Source: Streptomyces sp. ADI96-02 | GTDB taxonomy: Bacteria > Actinomycetota > Actinomycetes > Streptomycetales > Streptomycetaceae | Direction of reading: 5' to 3' | NCBI RefSeq assembly: GCF_003846185.1 | Contig: NZ_ML123034.1 | Span: 1,168,727 to 1,232,726 of the forward strand | Length of the DNA stretch: 64,000 nt | Shown: piece by piece, positions 15,573-24,198 of the stretch | Layout of the letters: every line of letters starts with the position of its first letter | Numbering within the stretch: position 1 is the first letter of the stretch | Notes under the pieces: generated by a model | Seen by the model: only the letters and a program-made list of their open reading frames with translations | The model's database searches: none | What the model was told of the DNA's origin: nothing | Position numbers and translations under genes: made by a program

Positions 15573-16850
15573 ATGAGCGCATCCCAGCCACCTCAGCCCT
15601 CGTCGTCCTCCGGCCTCCCCGAATCCCCCGGGAGCGGCGAGGAGCCCCGTCCGGGCGGCGACGCCCCCACTCTTCTCGTCAAGATCTTCGGCAAGGACCG
15701 CCCCGGCATCACCGCCGGGCTCTTCGACACCCTCGCCGCGTACGCCGTCGACGTCGTGGACATCGAGCAGGTCGTCACCCGCGGTCGCATCGTCCTGTGC
15801 GCCCTGGTCACCTCGCCCACCGCCGGCGGGACGACCGAGGGCGACCTGCGGGCGACCGTGCACAGCTGGGCCGACTCGCTGAAGCTCCAGGCCGAGATCA
15901 TCTCGGGTATCGGCGACAACCGGCCGCGCGGCGACGGACGTTCCCATGTGACCGTGCTGGGCCACCCGCTCACCGCGGAGTCGACCGCCGCCATAGCGGC
16001 CAGCATCACCTCGACCGGCGGGAACATCGACCGCGTCTTCCGGCTGGCGAAGTACCCGGTCACGGCGGTCGAGTTCGCGGTGTCGGGGACCGCGACCGGC
16101 GCGCTGCGCACCGCGCTGGCGACCGTCGCCGCGGAGATCGGCGTGGACGTCGCCGTGGTGTCGGCCGGGCTGAGCCGCCGGGCGCAGCGCCTGGTCGTCA
16201 TGGACGTCGACTCCACACTCATCCAGGACGAGGTGATCGAACTCTTCGCGGCCCACGCGGGCTGCGAGGACAAGGTCGCCGAGGTGACCGAGCAGGCGAT
16301 GCGCGGTGAGCTGGACTTCGAGCAGTCGCTGCACGCGCGGGTGGCGCTGCTGGCGGGGCTGGACGCCTCCGTCGTGGAGAAGGTGCGGGCCGAGGTGCGG
16401 CTCACGCCCGGCGCCCGCACCCTGATCCGTACGCTGAAGCGCCTCGGGTACCAGGTGGGCGTCGTCTCCGGCGGTTTCACCCAGGTCACGGACGACCTCA
16501 AGGAGCGGCTGGGGCTCGACTTCGCCTCCGCCAACACCCTGGAGGTGGTGGACGGCAAGCTCACCGGGCGGGTGGTGGGCGATGTCGTGGACCGCGCGGG
16601 CAAGGCCCGGCTGCTGCGGAGCTTCGCCGAGCAGGCGGGGGTGCCGCTCTCGCAGACCGTGGCCATCGGGGACGGGGCGAACGACCTCGACATGCTGAAC
16701 ACCGCGGGGCTCGGGGTCGCCTTCAACGCCAAGCCGGTGGTCCGTCGCGCCGCGCACACGGCGGTGAACGTCCCGTTCCTGGACACCGTGCTCTATCTGC
16801 TCGGCATCACCCGGGAGGAGGTCGAGGCGGCGGACGGCCTCCTCGACTGA
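15573..16850 (+). CDS. serB: Phosphoserine phosphatase SerB with tandem ACT domains
   Basis: A 425-aa HAD-family phosphatase catalysing the last step of serine synthesis (phosphoserine to serine). After a Pro/Ser-rich N-terminus it has two ACT-like domains (about 33-110, KIFGKDRPGITAGLFDTLAA, and about 127-200, VLGHPLTAESTAAI), then the HAD domain. Motif I is DVDSTLIQDE (Asp211 and Asp213), VVSGGFTQV gives the motif II Ser, and GDGANDLDML is motif III. The ACT domains suggest allosteric amino-acid control. TACGGT ends nine bases before ATG 15573. Confidence 0.94.
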   Translation: MSASQPPQPSSSSGLPESPGSGEEPRPGGDAPTLLVKIFGKDRPGITAGLFDTLAAYAVDVVDIEQVVTRGRIVLCALVTSPTAGGTTEGDLRATVHSWADSLKLQAEIISGIGDNRPRGDGRSHVTVLGHPLTAESTAAIAASITSTGGNIDRVFRLAKYPVTAVEFAVSGTATGALRTALATVAAEIGVDVAVVSAGLSRRAQRLVVMDVDSTLIQDEVIELFAAHAGCEDKVAEVTEQAMRGELDFEQSLHARVALLAGLDASVVEKVRAEVRLTPGARTLIRTLKRLGYQVGVVSGGFTQVTDDLKERLGLDFASANTLEVVDGKLTGRVVGDVVDRAGKARLLRSFAEQAGVPLSQTVAIGDGANDLDMLNTAGLGVAFNAKPVVRRAAHTAVNVPFLDTVLYLLGITREEVEAADGLLD

Positions 16851-16851
16851 G

Positions 16852-16896
16852 CGGACTGAGCGGACTGAGCCGATCGAGCCGATCGAGCGGAGTGAG
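16852..16896. repeat. Five tandem 9-bp units after serB
   Basis: CGGACTGAG occurs twice, then CCGATCGAG twice, then CGGAGTGAG, all in one 9-bp register immediately after the serB stop codon. It is a degenerate simple repeat, probably from slippage. Confidence 0.7.
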
Positions 16897-16960
16897 CCGG
16901 AGGGACCGGGCCGGGAGCACCGCTCACGGCCCGTACGCGGGGCCGCGCGCGACGTCAGGA

Positions 16961-16988
16961 GGGCCCGGCGCCTGCGGGCGTCGGGCCC
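16961..16988. terminator. Hairpin between serB and the SixA-like gene
   Basis: GGGCCCGGCGCC (16961-16972) pairs with GGGCGTCGGGCCC (16976-16988) with one unpaired base. It lies between convergent genes. The 3-nt loop and lack of T-tract make it a weaker call than the others. Confidence 0.5.
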
Positions 16989-17009
16989 CGTGCGTTCCTC
17001 GGGCGCGGC

Positions 17010-17528
17010 TCAGTCGTTGGGCGTCCAGTACTCGGTCAGCCGGCCGGCGCCGTGCTCCACGGTCTTCCAGGAGCCGGGGAACTCCACGACGGCGTAGGCC
17101 GCCGTCGGGAAGCCGTCGCGGGTCATCCGGGCCAGGGCGTCGCCCTCGGCGGATCCGGAGAGGGCGTCGGCCGCTCCGTGCATGCCCGGGTTGTGCCCGA
17201 TGACCAGGAGGTTGCGCACCTCGTCCGGCGTCTCGTTGAACAGGGCGATCAGCTCGCCGAGGGACGCCTCGTACAGCCGCTCCTCGTAGACGGTCCGGGG
17301 TCGGTGGGCGAACTCGTGGACCGCCAGCTTCCACGTCTCCCGGGTCCTGACCGCGCTGGAGCACAGGGCCAGGTCGAAGTCGATGCCGGAATCGGCGAGC
17401 CGGCGGCCCGCCACGGGCGCGTCCTTGCGACCGCGCTCGGCCAGCGGGCGCTCGTGGTCGGAAGCCTGCGACCATTCCGCCTTGGCGTGCCGGAGAAGGA
17501 CGATCCTGCGAGGTGTCTCGACGTTCAT
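17010..17528 (-). CDS. SixA-like histidine phosphatase
   Basis: A 172-aa histidine-phosphatase-superfamily protein. The RHG motif appears as IVLLRHAKAEWSQ with catalytic His14, the substrate-binding Arg in SSAVRTRETW, and the second catalytic His in LLVIGHNPGMH. Length matches SixA, which dephosphorylates phosphohistidine proteins, but the physiological substrate here cannot be read from sequence. ATG 17528 follows GAGGTG. It is convergent with serB. Confidence 0.88.
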   Translation of the reverse strand: MNVETPRRIVLLRHAKAEWSQASDHERPLAERGRKDAPVAGRRLADSGIDFDLALCSSAVRTRETWKLAVHEFAHRPRTVYEERLYEASLGELIALFNETPDEVRNLLVIGHNPGMHGAADALSGSAEGDALARMTRDGFPTAAYAVVEFPGSWKTVEHGAGRLTEYWTPND

Positions 17529-17677
17529 ACACCTCAGCTTCGCACGAAACGCGGCCCCGGGCGCAGGGGGTTGACGCGCTGGTCCGGGCGGGTGCGGGAA
17601 AGATCCACGCACCCCGGCGGAGGCCGGTGCGGTCGGGCGGACCCGCTCCCGCCGCGGCAGCCGCCGCTTCCGCCGTG

Positions 17678-17881
17678 TCAGCGGGAGAGGAGCTGGAAGG
17701 AGCGCTCGACGAGCTGTCCGACGGCGGGGTCGGTGGCGGCGTGCGCGCGCCCCGGGCTGGACATGAGCAGCAGGAGCGCGGCGAACGCGACGGCGGGCAG
17801 TGCCACCGCCCACCAGGGCAGGCGGACGTCCACGCCGGCCTCGGCCGGTCGGTGGGGGCTGGGGTGCGCGGGGGCCGGCAT
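17678..17881 (-). CDS. Small single-helix membrane protein
   Basis: A 67-aa protein with one hydrophobic helix (WWAVALPAVAFAALLLLMS, about 23-41) and a short C-terminal tail (DPAVGQLVERSFQLLSR). The N-terminus is Pro/His-rich. Its size and composition suggest a small inner-membrane or exported protein conserved among streptomycetes. The function is unknown. ATG 17881 follows GGAGACG. Confidence 0.7.
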   Translation of the reverse strand: MPAPAHPSPHRPAEAGVDVRLPWWAVALPAVAFAALLLLMSSPGRAHAATDPAVGQLVERSFQLLSR

Positions 17882-18034
17882 GGTCGTCTCCGTGGGTGTC
17901 GGGGTCCGTCACCCCGAAACTACGGGTCTCGCCGGGCCGGTCCCATCCGGTGCTCCACCCATTTCACCCTGACTTCGGCCCCCTGGGGGGTGGGGGGGGC
18001 TGACCCCACCCCCCAGGTCGGCGGGGGCGGGCGG

Positions 18035-18151
18035 TCAGGGCGAGGCGATCGTGGCGATCACACCGATGACGACTGTCACGAGAAGCATCGCCCCGAACAC
18101 GAGGAGGAGCTTCTTCTGACCGTTCTGGGGGTTCGGATCGAGCACTGGCAT
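18035..18151 (-). CDS. 38-aa membrane peptide (SGM_5486-type, transporter-associated)
   Basis: Very small protein starting MPVLDPNPQNGQKK, followed by one hydrophobic helix LLLVFGAMLLVTVVIGVIAT. It matches my memory of the SGM_5486 family, named for its place next to transporter genes, and it indeed lies 17 bp after the MFS gene in the same direction. ATG 18151 lies six bases after GAGACT (18158-18163 on the minus strand), a leaderless-like arrangement inside the end of the MFS transcript, so it may have its own promoter. Confidence 0.75.
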   Translation of the reverse strand: MPVLDPNPQNGQKKLLLVFGAMLLVTVVIGVIATIASP

Positions 18152-18168
18152 GGGACCAGTCTCGCATC

Positions 18169-19470
18169 TCAGCACTCGTCCTCGACCGTCCGGTCCCGTC
18201 CGGCCAGGATGCCCGCCGCCATCTGCGGGACCATGAGCCCGGCCATCAGGGCCAGGGGCAGGCCCCAGCCGCCGCTGTGCTGGTAGAGGACGCCGACCAG
18301 CAGCGGGCCCGGGATGGAGAGCAGGTAGCCGGTGGACTGGGCGAACGCCGAGAGCCGTACGACGCCGGCCCCGGTACGCGACCGCATGCCGATCATGGTG
18401 AGGGCGAGCGGGAAGGCGCAGTTGGCGAGGCCGAGCAGGAGCGCCCAGACCCACGCACCGGCCGCGGGGGCCAGGTAGAGGCCCGCGTAGCCGACCAGCC
18501 CGCAGAGGCCGAGGACGACGACGATCGGGCCCTGCTGCTTCAGCCGCGCGGCGATGCGGGGGATGACGAAGGCGAGCGGGACGCCCATCGCCATGGTCAC
18601 GGCGAGCAGGACGCCCGCCGTTCCGGCGGAGACCCCCGCGTCGCGGAAGATCTGCGGCATCCAGCCCATGGTGATGTAGGCGGCGGTCGCCTGGAGTCCG
18701 AAGAAGCAGGCGAGGCCCCAGGCGGTCCGGCTGCGGGTGATCCGCAGCGCGGGCGCGGCGTCGGCCGTGGGGCGGGCCTCGGCGCGCCCGGAGGCGGGGG
18801 CCTGTCCGGGGGCGGGGGTGCGGTCCCGGACGAGCACGGCCCAGGGCAGGACGGCGACGGCGGCCAGGACGGCCCAGACGGCCAGGCCCGAGCGCCAGTC
18901 GCCGCCGAGGGCGCCGGTCACCGGGACGGTGACGGCGGCGGCGAGCGCGGTGCCGAGGGCCAGCGCCATGGAGTAGAGGCCGGTCATGGTGCCGACGCGG
19001 TCCGGGAACCAGCGCTTGACGATGACCGGCATGAGGATGTTGCTGACGGCGATGCCCATCAGGGCCAGCGCGCTGGCGGCCAGGAATCCGGCGGTGGAGC
19101 CGATGTACGGGCGGAGCGCCAGGCCCGCCGCGATGGCCCCCATGCCGGCGCAGACGACGGCGCCCGCGCCGAAGCGGCGGGCGAGGCGCGGGGCCATGAC
19201 GCCGAAGACCGCGAAGCAGAGCGGCGGTACGGAGGTGAGGACGCCGGCGAGGGTGCCGCTCATGTGCAGTCCGTCGCGCACCTCTTCGAGGAGGGCGCCG
19301 AGGCTGGTGATGGCGGGGCGGAGGTTGAGGGCGGCCAGGACGAGCCCGACGGCGATCAGGCGCAGCAGCCAGGGGGCGGGGGTGTCCCCCGCGGGTATCC
19401 GCGGTGCCGGGAGGTCGGCGGCGGCGCGCCCGGCGGCGCGGTGCAGTGTCTGGGTCTCGTCGTCCGACAT
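18169..19470 (-). CDS. CynX/NimT-family MFS transporter
   Basis: A 433-aa major-facilitator protein with about twelve helices. The N-terminal block AALNLRPAITSLGALLEEVR and RWFPDRVGTMTGLYSMALAL mark the CynX/NimT group (cyanate, nitroimidazole and related small anions or amides). The substrate here is unknown. It diverges from a GntR regulator, the usual arrangement when that regulator controls it. ATG 19470 lies six bases after TATGAT (19477-19482 on the minus strand), indicating leaderless transcription. Confidence 0.92.
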   Translation of the reverse strand: MSDDETQTLHRAAGRAAADLPAPRIPAGDTPAPWLLRLIAVGLVLAALNLRPAITSLGALLEEVRDGLHMSGTLAGVLTSVPPLCFAVFGVMAPRLARRFGAGAVVCAGMGAIAAGLALRPYIGSTAGFLAASALALMGIAVSNILMPVIVKRWFPDRVGTMTGLYSMALALGTALAAAVTVPVTGALGGDWRSGLAVWAVLAAVAVLPWAVLVRDRTPAPGQAPASGRAEARPTADAAPALRITRSRTAWGLACFFGLQATAAYITMGWMPQIFRDAGVSAGTAGVLLAVTMAMGVPLAFVIPRIAARLKQQGPIVVVLGLCGLVGYAGLYLAPAAGAWVWALLLGLANCAFPLALTMIGMRSRTGAGVVRLSAFAQSTGYLLSIPGPLLVGVLYQHSGGWGLPLALMAGLMVPQMAAGILAGRDRTVEDEC

Positions 19471-19476
19471 AGGCCC

Positions 19477-19510
19477 ATCATAGAATCATGGGATGATTGA
19501 TTGTCCAATC
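19477..19510. promoter_or_regulatory. MFS promoter -10 and probable GntR operator
   Basis: On the minus strand TATGAT (19477-19482) sits six bases before the MFS start codon. Just upstream is the inverted repeat GATTG (19495-19499), 6-nt spacer, CAATC (19506-19510), which overlaps where the -35 element should be. It lies in the divergon with a FadR-type GntR gene. Binding by that regulator to repress the MFS gene is an inference. Confidence 0.55.
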
Positions 19511-19625
19511 CTGCCGGCCTTCCCTCCCGCCTGAGAGGATTCGCCCCGGACCTCCCGATCACGGGCGGGCGGGAGCCTCCCGATCACAGGCAGGATCGAG
19601 AGCAGGATCAAGAGCAAGGAGCACC

Positions 19626-20282
19626 ATGGCGCTGACGTCTCCGCGACGTTCGGCACTCGCCGACCAGGTGATTGCCCAGCTGAGGAATCAGATCACCTCG
19701 GGCGAGTGGCCGGTCGGCTCGCGGATTCCCACCGAGCCCGAGCTGGTCGAGCAGCTGGGCGTGGCCCGCAACACCGTGCGCGAGGCCGTGCGGGCGCTGG
19801 CGCACAACGGCCTGCTCGACATCCGCCAGGGATCGGGCACGTACGTGGTCGCCACGAGTGAGCTGGCCGGGGTGATGCACCGCCGGTTCGCCTCGGCGGA
19901 TCCGCGCCACATCGCGGAGCTGCGCTCGACGCTGGAGTCGTCGGCGGCGCGGCTGGCGGCCGTCCGGCGCACGGAGCGGGACCTGCGGCAGCTGGACCTG
20001 CTGATGGCGCGGCGCGAGGAGACGTGGGCGGCCGGGGACGCCGAGGCGTTCGTCGCGGCGGACGCGACGCTGCACCTGGCGGTGGTGGCCGCCTCGCACA
20101 ACGACGTCCTCACCGAGCTCTACGCCGACCTGGGCGACCTGCTGCGGGACTACCTACGCGGTGACGTGGGGCCCGAGCTGCGGCCGGAGAACCATATGGA
20201 CCACGCCCGGCTGATCGAGGCGATCCGGGCCGGGGACGCGGAGGCTGCCGCGGCCGAGGCGGCGGGCCACGCGCTGAAGTGA
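19626..20282 (+). CDS. FadR/FCD-subfamily GntR transcriptional regulator
   Basis: A 218-aa regulator. The N-terminal winged HTH is at about 10-75 (DQVIAQLRNQITSGEWPVGS, LGVARNTVREAVRALAHNGL, RQGSGTYVV). The C-terminal all-helical FCD ligand domain is at about 90-215, with metal-ligand-type residues in DATLHLAVVAASHN and HARLIEAIRAGDAEAA. It is divergent from the CynX-type MFS gene, which it probably controls in response to the transported compound. ATG 19626 follows AAGGAG at 19616-19621. Confidence 0.92.
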   Translation: MALTSPRRSALADQVIAQLRNQITSGEWPVGSRIPTEPELVEQLGVARNTVREAVRALAHNGLLDIRQGSGTYVVATSELAGVMHRRFASADPRHIAELRSTLESSAARLAAVRRTERDLRQLDLLMARREETWAAGDAEAFVAADATLHLAVVAASHNDVLTELYADLGDLLRDYLRGDVGPELRPENHMDHARLIEAIRAGDAEAAAAEAAGHALK

Positions 20283-20309
20283 CCGCCCGAGCGGTGCGGG
20301 GAGGCGGGC

Positions 20310-20329
20310 CGGGCCCGTCGAAGGGCCCG
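20310..20329. terminator. Short hairpin after the GntR gene
   Basis: CGGGCCC (20310-20316) and GGGCCCG (20323-20329) form a 7-bp stem with a 6-nt loop between convergent genes. It is modest in strength and has no T-tract. Confidence 0.45.
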
Positions 20330-20349
20330 CGGTCCCGCCACGGCTCCCG

Positions 20350-20781
20350 TCACGGCCCGGCGGGGCGGTGGCTGACCCAGGCGGTGGCGATCTCCTTCCA
20401 GCAGCGGTCCTCCAGCCGCACGGTCCGCCCCGGCTCCACCGCGACGGCCGCGCCGTCCGCGTCGACGTCCCACCAGCGGACGCACTCGACGTGCAGCTCG
20501 ACCAGGTCGGTGGAGGGGTAGGGGTTGTGGCAGTACGCGACGGCCCGGGAGCCCTCGACGGCCGTACGGCACTCCGATCCGGCGGGATCGCTCACGCGGG
20601 GCGCGGGCCGGGCTCCGTGGCGCGTACCGGAGTCGGCGCCGCTCGCGGCGTGCACCCCCAGCGACAGGGCCAGCGCGGCGACGGCGGCTGCCGCCGGCAG
20701 CAGGCGCGTGCGGCGGAGCGGCAGGGGGAGGCGGCCGGGGAGCGGGCGGCGGGCACGGGGCGGGCGACGCGTCGGGCGCAC
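20350..20781 (-). CDS. Exported or membrane-tethered protein of unknown function
   Basis: A 143-aa protein with an Arg/Pro-rich N-terminus (MRPTRRPPRARRPLPGRLPL), one hydrophobic segment (LLPAAAAVAALALSLGVHAA, about 34-53) and an extracytoplasmic domain with four cysteines (ECRTAVEGSRAVAYCHNPYP, HVECVRWWDVD, EDRCWKEIATAW), suggesting two disulfides. No known family is recognised. GTG 20781 is selected because GGAGGGAG lies just upstream. Confidence 0.75.
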   Translation of the reverse strand: MRPTRRPPRARRPLPGRLPLPLRRTRLLPAAAAVAALALSLGVHAASGADSGTRHGARPAPRVSDPAGSECRTAVEGSRAVAYCHNPYPSTDLVELHVECVRWWDVDADGAAVAVEPGRTVRLEDRCWKEIATAWVSHRPAGP

Positions 20782-20886
20782 AGCGATCTCCCTCCCGCAG
20801 CCTGACAAGAAGTCCGGTTCCTCCACATTCTGCGGTGGATCGCCGAGCTTTTCGACCTGAGCGGCGGCAGCGCCACGCACGGGGAC

Positions 20887-20942
20887 GGCCTCCGGCCGCG
20901 TACCGCCTCCCCGGAGCGGAAGGAGGTACGCGGCCGGAGGCC
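20887..20942 (-). terminator. Long hairpin ending the fabG-inhA transcript
   Basis: GGCCTCCGGCCGCGTACC (20887-20904) plus TCC (20908-20910) pairs with 20922-20942, broken only by a 3-nt bulge. It begins 22 bases past the inhA stop codon on the minus strand. This is one of the most stable hairpins in the window. No T-tract follows. Confidence 0.75.
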
Positions 20943-20964
20943 GTGGACGGGGCGGAGCGGGCGG

Positions 20965-21732
20965 TCAGGCGCCCATCATGTGCACGCCGCCGTCGACGTG
21001 GATGATCTCGCCCGTCGTCTTCGGGAAGAAGTCGGAGAGCAGCGCCACCACACCGCGGCCGGCCGGCTCCGGGTCGTTCATGTCCCAGGCGAGCGGGGAG
21101 CGGTGGTTCCAGACGTCGGCCAGCTCCGAGAAGCCCGGGATGGACTTGGCCGCCATGGAGCGGAGCGGTCCGGCGGAGACCAGGTTGCAGCGCAGCCCGT
21201 CCTTGCCCAGGTCGCGGGCGAGGTAGCGGGAGGTGGCCTCCAGGGCGGCCTTGGCCGGGCCCATCCAGTCGTACTGCGGCCAGGCGTACTGGGCGTCGAA
21301 GGTGAGGCCGACGATCGAGCCGCCGTCGCTCATCAGCGGCTTGCACGCCATGGCGAGCGACTTCAGCGAGAACGCCGAGACGTGCACCGCGGTGGCGACC
21401 GACTCGAACGGGGTGTTGAGGAAGTTGCCGCCGAGGGCGTCCTGCGGCGCGAAGCCGATGGAGTGGACGACGCCGTCCAGCGAACCGAGCTCCTCGCGCA
21501 CCAGCCCGGCGAGCCGGTCCAGGTGCTCGTCGTTCGTCACGTCGAGCTCGATGACCTTGGCCGGCTTCGGCAGCTTCCTGGCGATGCGCTCGGTCAGGGT
21601 CGGCCGGGGGAACGCGGTCAGGATGACCTCGGCACCCTGCTCCTGGGCCACCTTGGCGGTGTGGAACGCGATGGACGACTCCATCAGCACCCCGGTGACG
21701 AGGATGCGCTTGCCGTCGAGAATTCCGCTCAT
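20965..21732 (-). CDS. inhA: Enoyl-[acyl-carrier-protein] reductase (NADH), InhA type
   Basis: A 255-aa SDR-fold reductase performing the last reduction of type II fatty acid elongation. The N-terminus GILDGKRILVTGVLMESSIA and the block FDAQYAWPQYDWMGPAKAAL (catalytic Tyr and Lys spaced as Y-x6-K) are those of actinobacterial InhA. The C-terminal HVDGGVHMMGA is also typical. It sits 5 bp downstream of fabG on the same strand, the same order as the mycobacterial mabA-inhA pair, so the two act in sequence on the elongating acyl-ACP. Confidence 0.95.
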   Translation of the reverse strand: MSGILDGKRILVTGVLMESSIAFHTAKVAQEQGAEVILTAFPRPTLTERIARKLPKPAKVIELDVTNDEHLDRLAGLVREELGSLDGVVHSIGFAPQDALGGNFLNTPFESVATAVHVSAFSLKSLAMACKPLMSDGGSIVGLTFDAQYAWPQYDWMGPAKAALEATSRYLARDLGKDGLRCNLVSAGPLRSMAAKSIPGFSELADVWNHRSPLAWDMNDPEPAGRGVVALLSDFFPKTTGEIIHVDGGVHMMGA

Positions 21733-21737
21733 GGTGA

Positions 21738-22457
21738 TCAGTGACCCATGCCCAATCCGCCGTCAACGGGGATGACGGCTCCAGTGATGTACGACGCGTC
21801 GTCGGAGGCGAGGAAGCGCACCGCGGCGGCGATCTCCCCGGGCTGCGCGTAGCGGCCGAGCGGCACCTGGGACACGATGCCCTTGCGCTGCTCCTCGGTG
21901 AGCACCTGCGTCATGTCGGTGTCGACGAAGCCGGGGGCGACGACGTTGAAGGTGATGTTCCGCGAGCCGAGCTCCCGCGCCAGGGACCGGGCGAACCCGA
22001 CCAGCCCGGCCTTGGAGGCGGCGTAGTTCGCCTGCCCCGCCGAACCGAGGAGGCCGACGACGGACGAGATCAGGACGACCCGGCCCTTCTTGGCGCGCAG
22101 CATGCCGCGGTTGGTGCGCTTGACGACCCGGAAGGCGCCGGTGAGGTTGGTGTCGAGGACGGACGTGAAGTCCTCCTCGGACATCCGCATCAGCAACTGG
22201 TCCTTGGTGATACCGGCGTTCGCGACCAGCACCTCGACGGGGCCGTGCTTCTCCTCGATCTCCTTGTATGCCTGCTCCACCTGCTCGGCGTCCGTGATGT
22301 CGCAGCGGACCGCGAGGACACCGGCCTCGGTGAGGGCCTGGGGCGGCTCGCCGGAGCGGTAGGTGATCGCGACCTGGTCGCCGTTGTCGGCGAAGGCGCG
22401 GGCGATGGCGAGGCCGATGCCCCGGTTTCCTCCGGTGACGAGAACCGAGCGGCTCAA
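21738..22457 (-). CDS. fabG: 3-oxoacyl-[acyl-carrier-protein] reductase
   Basis: A 239-aa SDR. The NADPH-binding motif TGGNRGIG is at about 8-15, NAGIT at about 84, the catalytic Ser in VVLISSVVGLLG, and YAASKAG supplies Tyr and Lys. The C-terminus ITGAVIPVDGGLGMGH is standard for FabG. It reduces 3-oxoacyl-ACP with NADPH and is followed at 5 bp by inhA. The start is TTG at 22457, supported by AAGGAAAGGGTGA just upstream. The 217-bp gap to tldD must hold its promoter. Confidence 0.95.
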   Translation of the reverse strand: MSRSVLVTGGNRGIGLAIARAFADNGDQVAITYRSGEPPQALTEAGVLAVRCDITDAEQVEQAYKEIEEKHGPVEVLVANAGITKDQLLMRMSEEDFTSVLDTNLTGAFRVVKRTNRGMLRAKKGRVVLISSVVGLLGSAGQANYAASKAGLVGFARSLARELGSRNITFNVVAPGFVDTDMTQVLTEEQRKGIVSQVPLGRYAQPGEIAAAVRFLASDDASYITGAVIPVDGGLGMGH

Positions 22458-22674
22458 CGGATCACCCTTTCCTTGGCGGTCTGGTACGTCGAAAAACCTA
22501 TCGGTACCGTGCTCCGATCGAGGAATCGGGCCCTGACAGTGGCTTGTCCGGGGTGCTGTCGGGTTCCTACAGTCCGGGGCGACGGCGAACGCCGTGCCCC
22601 CGTCCGGGACATCGCCCGGTGCGGCCCCCGCCGGCGTGGTTCACTGCCGTGGTGTATCGAGAAGGGAATTCCCC

Positions 22675-24198
22675 GTGCCCCACGAGGTAGATCAGTCATT
22701 CCTGGCCCTGCCGCTGCGCGCCCTCGCCGACGCCGCCCTCGCCAGGGCCCGGGCGCTCGGCGCCGAGCACGCCGACTTCCGGCTGGAGCGGGTGCGCAGC
22801 GCTTCGCGCCGGCTGCGGGACGCGCGGCCGGCCGGAGGGTCGGACAGCACCGACCTCGGCTACGCGGTACGGGTGGTGCACGGCGGGGCGTGGGGGTTCG
22901 CCTCCGGTGTGGACCTGACGATGGACGCGGCGGCGAAGGTGGCCTCGCAGGCCGTCGCCATGGCCAAGCTGTCGGCACGGGTGATCGCGGCGGCCGGTTC
23001 CGACGAGCGGGTCGAGCTGGCGGACGAGCCGGTGCACGGGGAGCGCACCTGGGTCTCCGCGTACGACGTCGACCCCTTCTCCGTACCGGACGACGAGAAG
23101 GCGGCGCTGCTCGCCGAGTGGAGCGGCCGGCTGCTGGGCGCGGAGGGCGTCGCGCACGTGGACGCCTCCCTGACGGCGGTGCACGAGAACAAGTTCTACG
23201 CGGACACGGCGGGGACCGTCACCACGCAGCAGCGGGTGCGGATCCATCCGCAGTTCACCGCCGTCGCGGTGGACGGGACGACCGGCGAGTTCGACTCGAT
23301 GCGGACCATCGCGCCGCCGGCGGGGCGCGGCTGGGAGTACCTGACCGGGACCGGCTGGGACTGGGAGGGCGAGCTGGAGGCGATCCCGGGCCTGCTCGCG
23401 GAGAAGATGCGCGCGCCGGGCGTGGAGGCGGGGACGTACGACCTGGTCGTCGACCCGTCGAACCTGTGGCTGACGATCCACGAGTCGATCGGCCACGCCA
23501 CCGAGCTGGACCGGGCGCTGGGTTACGAGGCGGCCTACGCCGGGACCTCGTTCGCCACCTTCGACCAGCTGGGGAAGCTGGCGTACGGCTCGCCCGTGAT
23601 GAACGTGACCGGCGACCGCACGGCCGAGCACGGGCTGGCGACGATCGGGTACGACGACGAGGGCGTCGAGGCGCAGTCGTGGGACCTGGTCAAGGACGGC
23701 ACCCTGGTCGGCTACCAGCTGGACCGCCGGATCGCGAAGTTGACGGGCCTCGGCCGCTCCAACGGCTGTGCCTACGCGGACTCCCCCGGCCACGTCCCCG
23801 TACAGCGGATGGCGAACGTGTCGCTGCGGCCGGACCCCGGCGGGCTCTCCACGGAGGATCTGATCGGCGGGGTGGAGCGCGGGATCTACGTGGTCGGCGA
23901 CCGCTCGTGGTCGATCGACATGCAGCGCTACAACTTCCAGTTCACCGGGCAGCGCTTCTTCCGGATCGAGAACGGCAGGCTGGCCGGGCAGCTGCGCGAT
24001 GTGGCGTACCAGGCGACGACCACGGACTTCTGGGGCTCGATGGAGAAGGTCGGCGGCCCGCAGACGTACGTCCTGGGCGGCGCGTTCAACTGCGGCAAGG
24101 CCCAGCCGGGCCAGGTCGCGGCGGTCTCGCACGGCTGCCCCTCCGCCCTCTTCCGGGGCGTGAACATCCTCAACACGACGCAGGAGGCCGGACGATGA
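22675..24198 (+). CDS. tldD: TldD metalloprotease subunit
   Basis: A 507-aa TldD-family zinc protease subunit. It has the HExxxH zinc motif in TIHESIGHATELDRALGYEA (about 272-277) and the TldD C-terminal blocks ADSPGHVPVQRMANVSL and GGAFNCGKAQPGQVAAVSHG. With TldE it cleaves unfolded small peptides and matures some ribosomal or modified peptides. GTG 22675 follows GAAGGGA. Its stop codon overlaps the tldE ATG (ATGA), so the two subunits are translated together. Confidence 0.94.
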   Translation: MPHEVDQSFLALPLRALADAALARARALGAEHADFRLERVRSASRRLRDARPAGGSDSTDLGYAVRVVHGGAWGFASGVDLTMDAAAKVASQAVAMAKLSARVIAAAGSDERVELADEPVHGERTWVSAYDVDPFSVPDDEKAALLAEWSGRLLGAEGVAHVDASLTAVHENKFYADTAGTVTTQQRVRIHPQFTAVAVDGTTGEFDSMRTIAPPAGRGWEYLTGTGWDWEGELEAIPGLLAEKMRAPGVEAGTYDLVVDPSNLWLTIHESIGHATELDRALGYEAAYAGTSFATFDQLGKLAYGSPVMNVTGDRTAEHGLATIGYDDEGVEAQSWDLVKDGTLVGYQLDRRIAKLTGLGRSNGCAYADSPGHVPVQRMANVSLRPDPGGLSTEDLIGGVERGIYVVGDRSWSIDMQRYNFQFTGQRFFRIENGRLAGQLRDVAYQATTTDFWGSMEKVGGPQTYVLGGAFNCGKAQPGQVAAVSHGCPSALFRGVNILNTTQEAGR

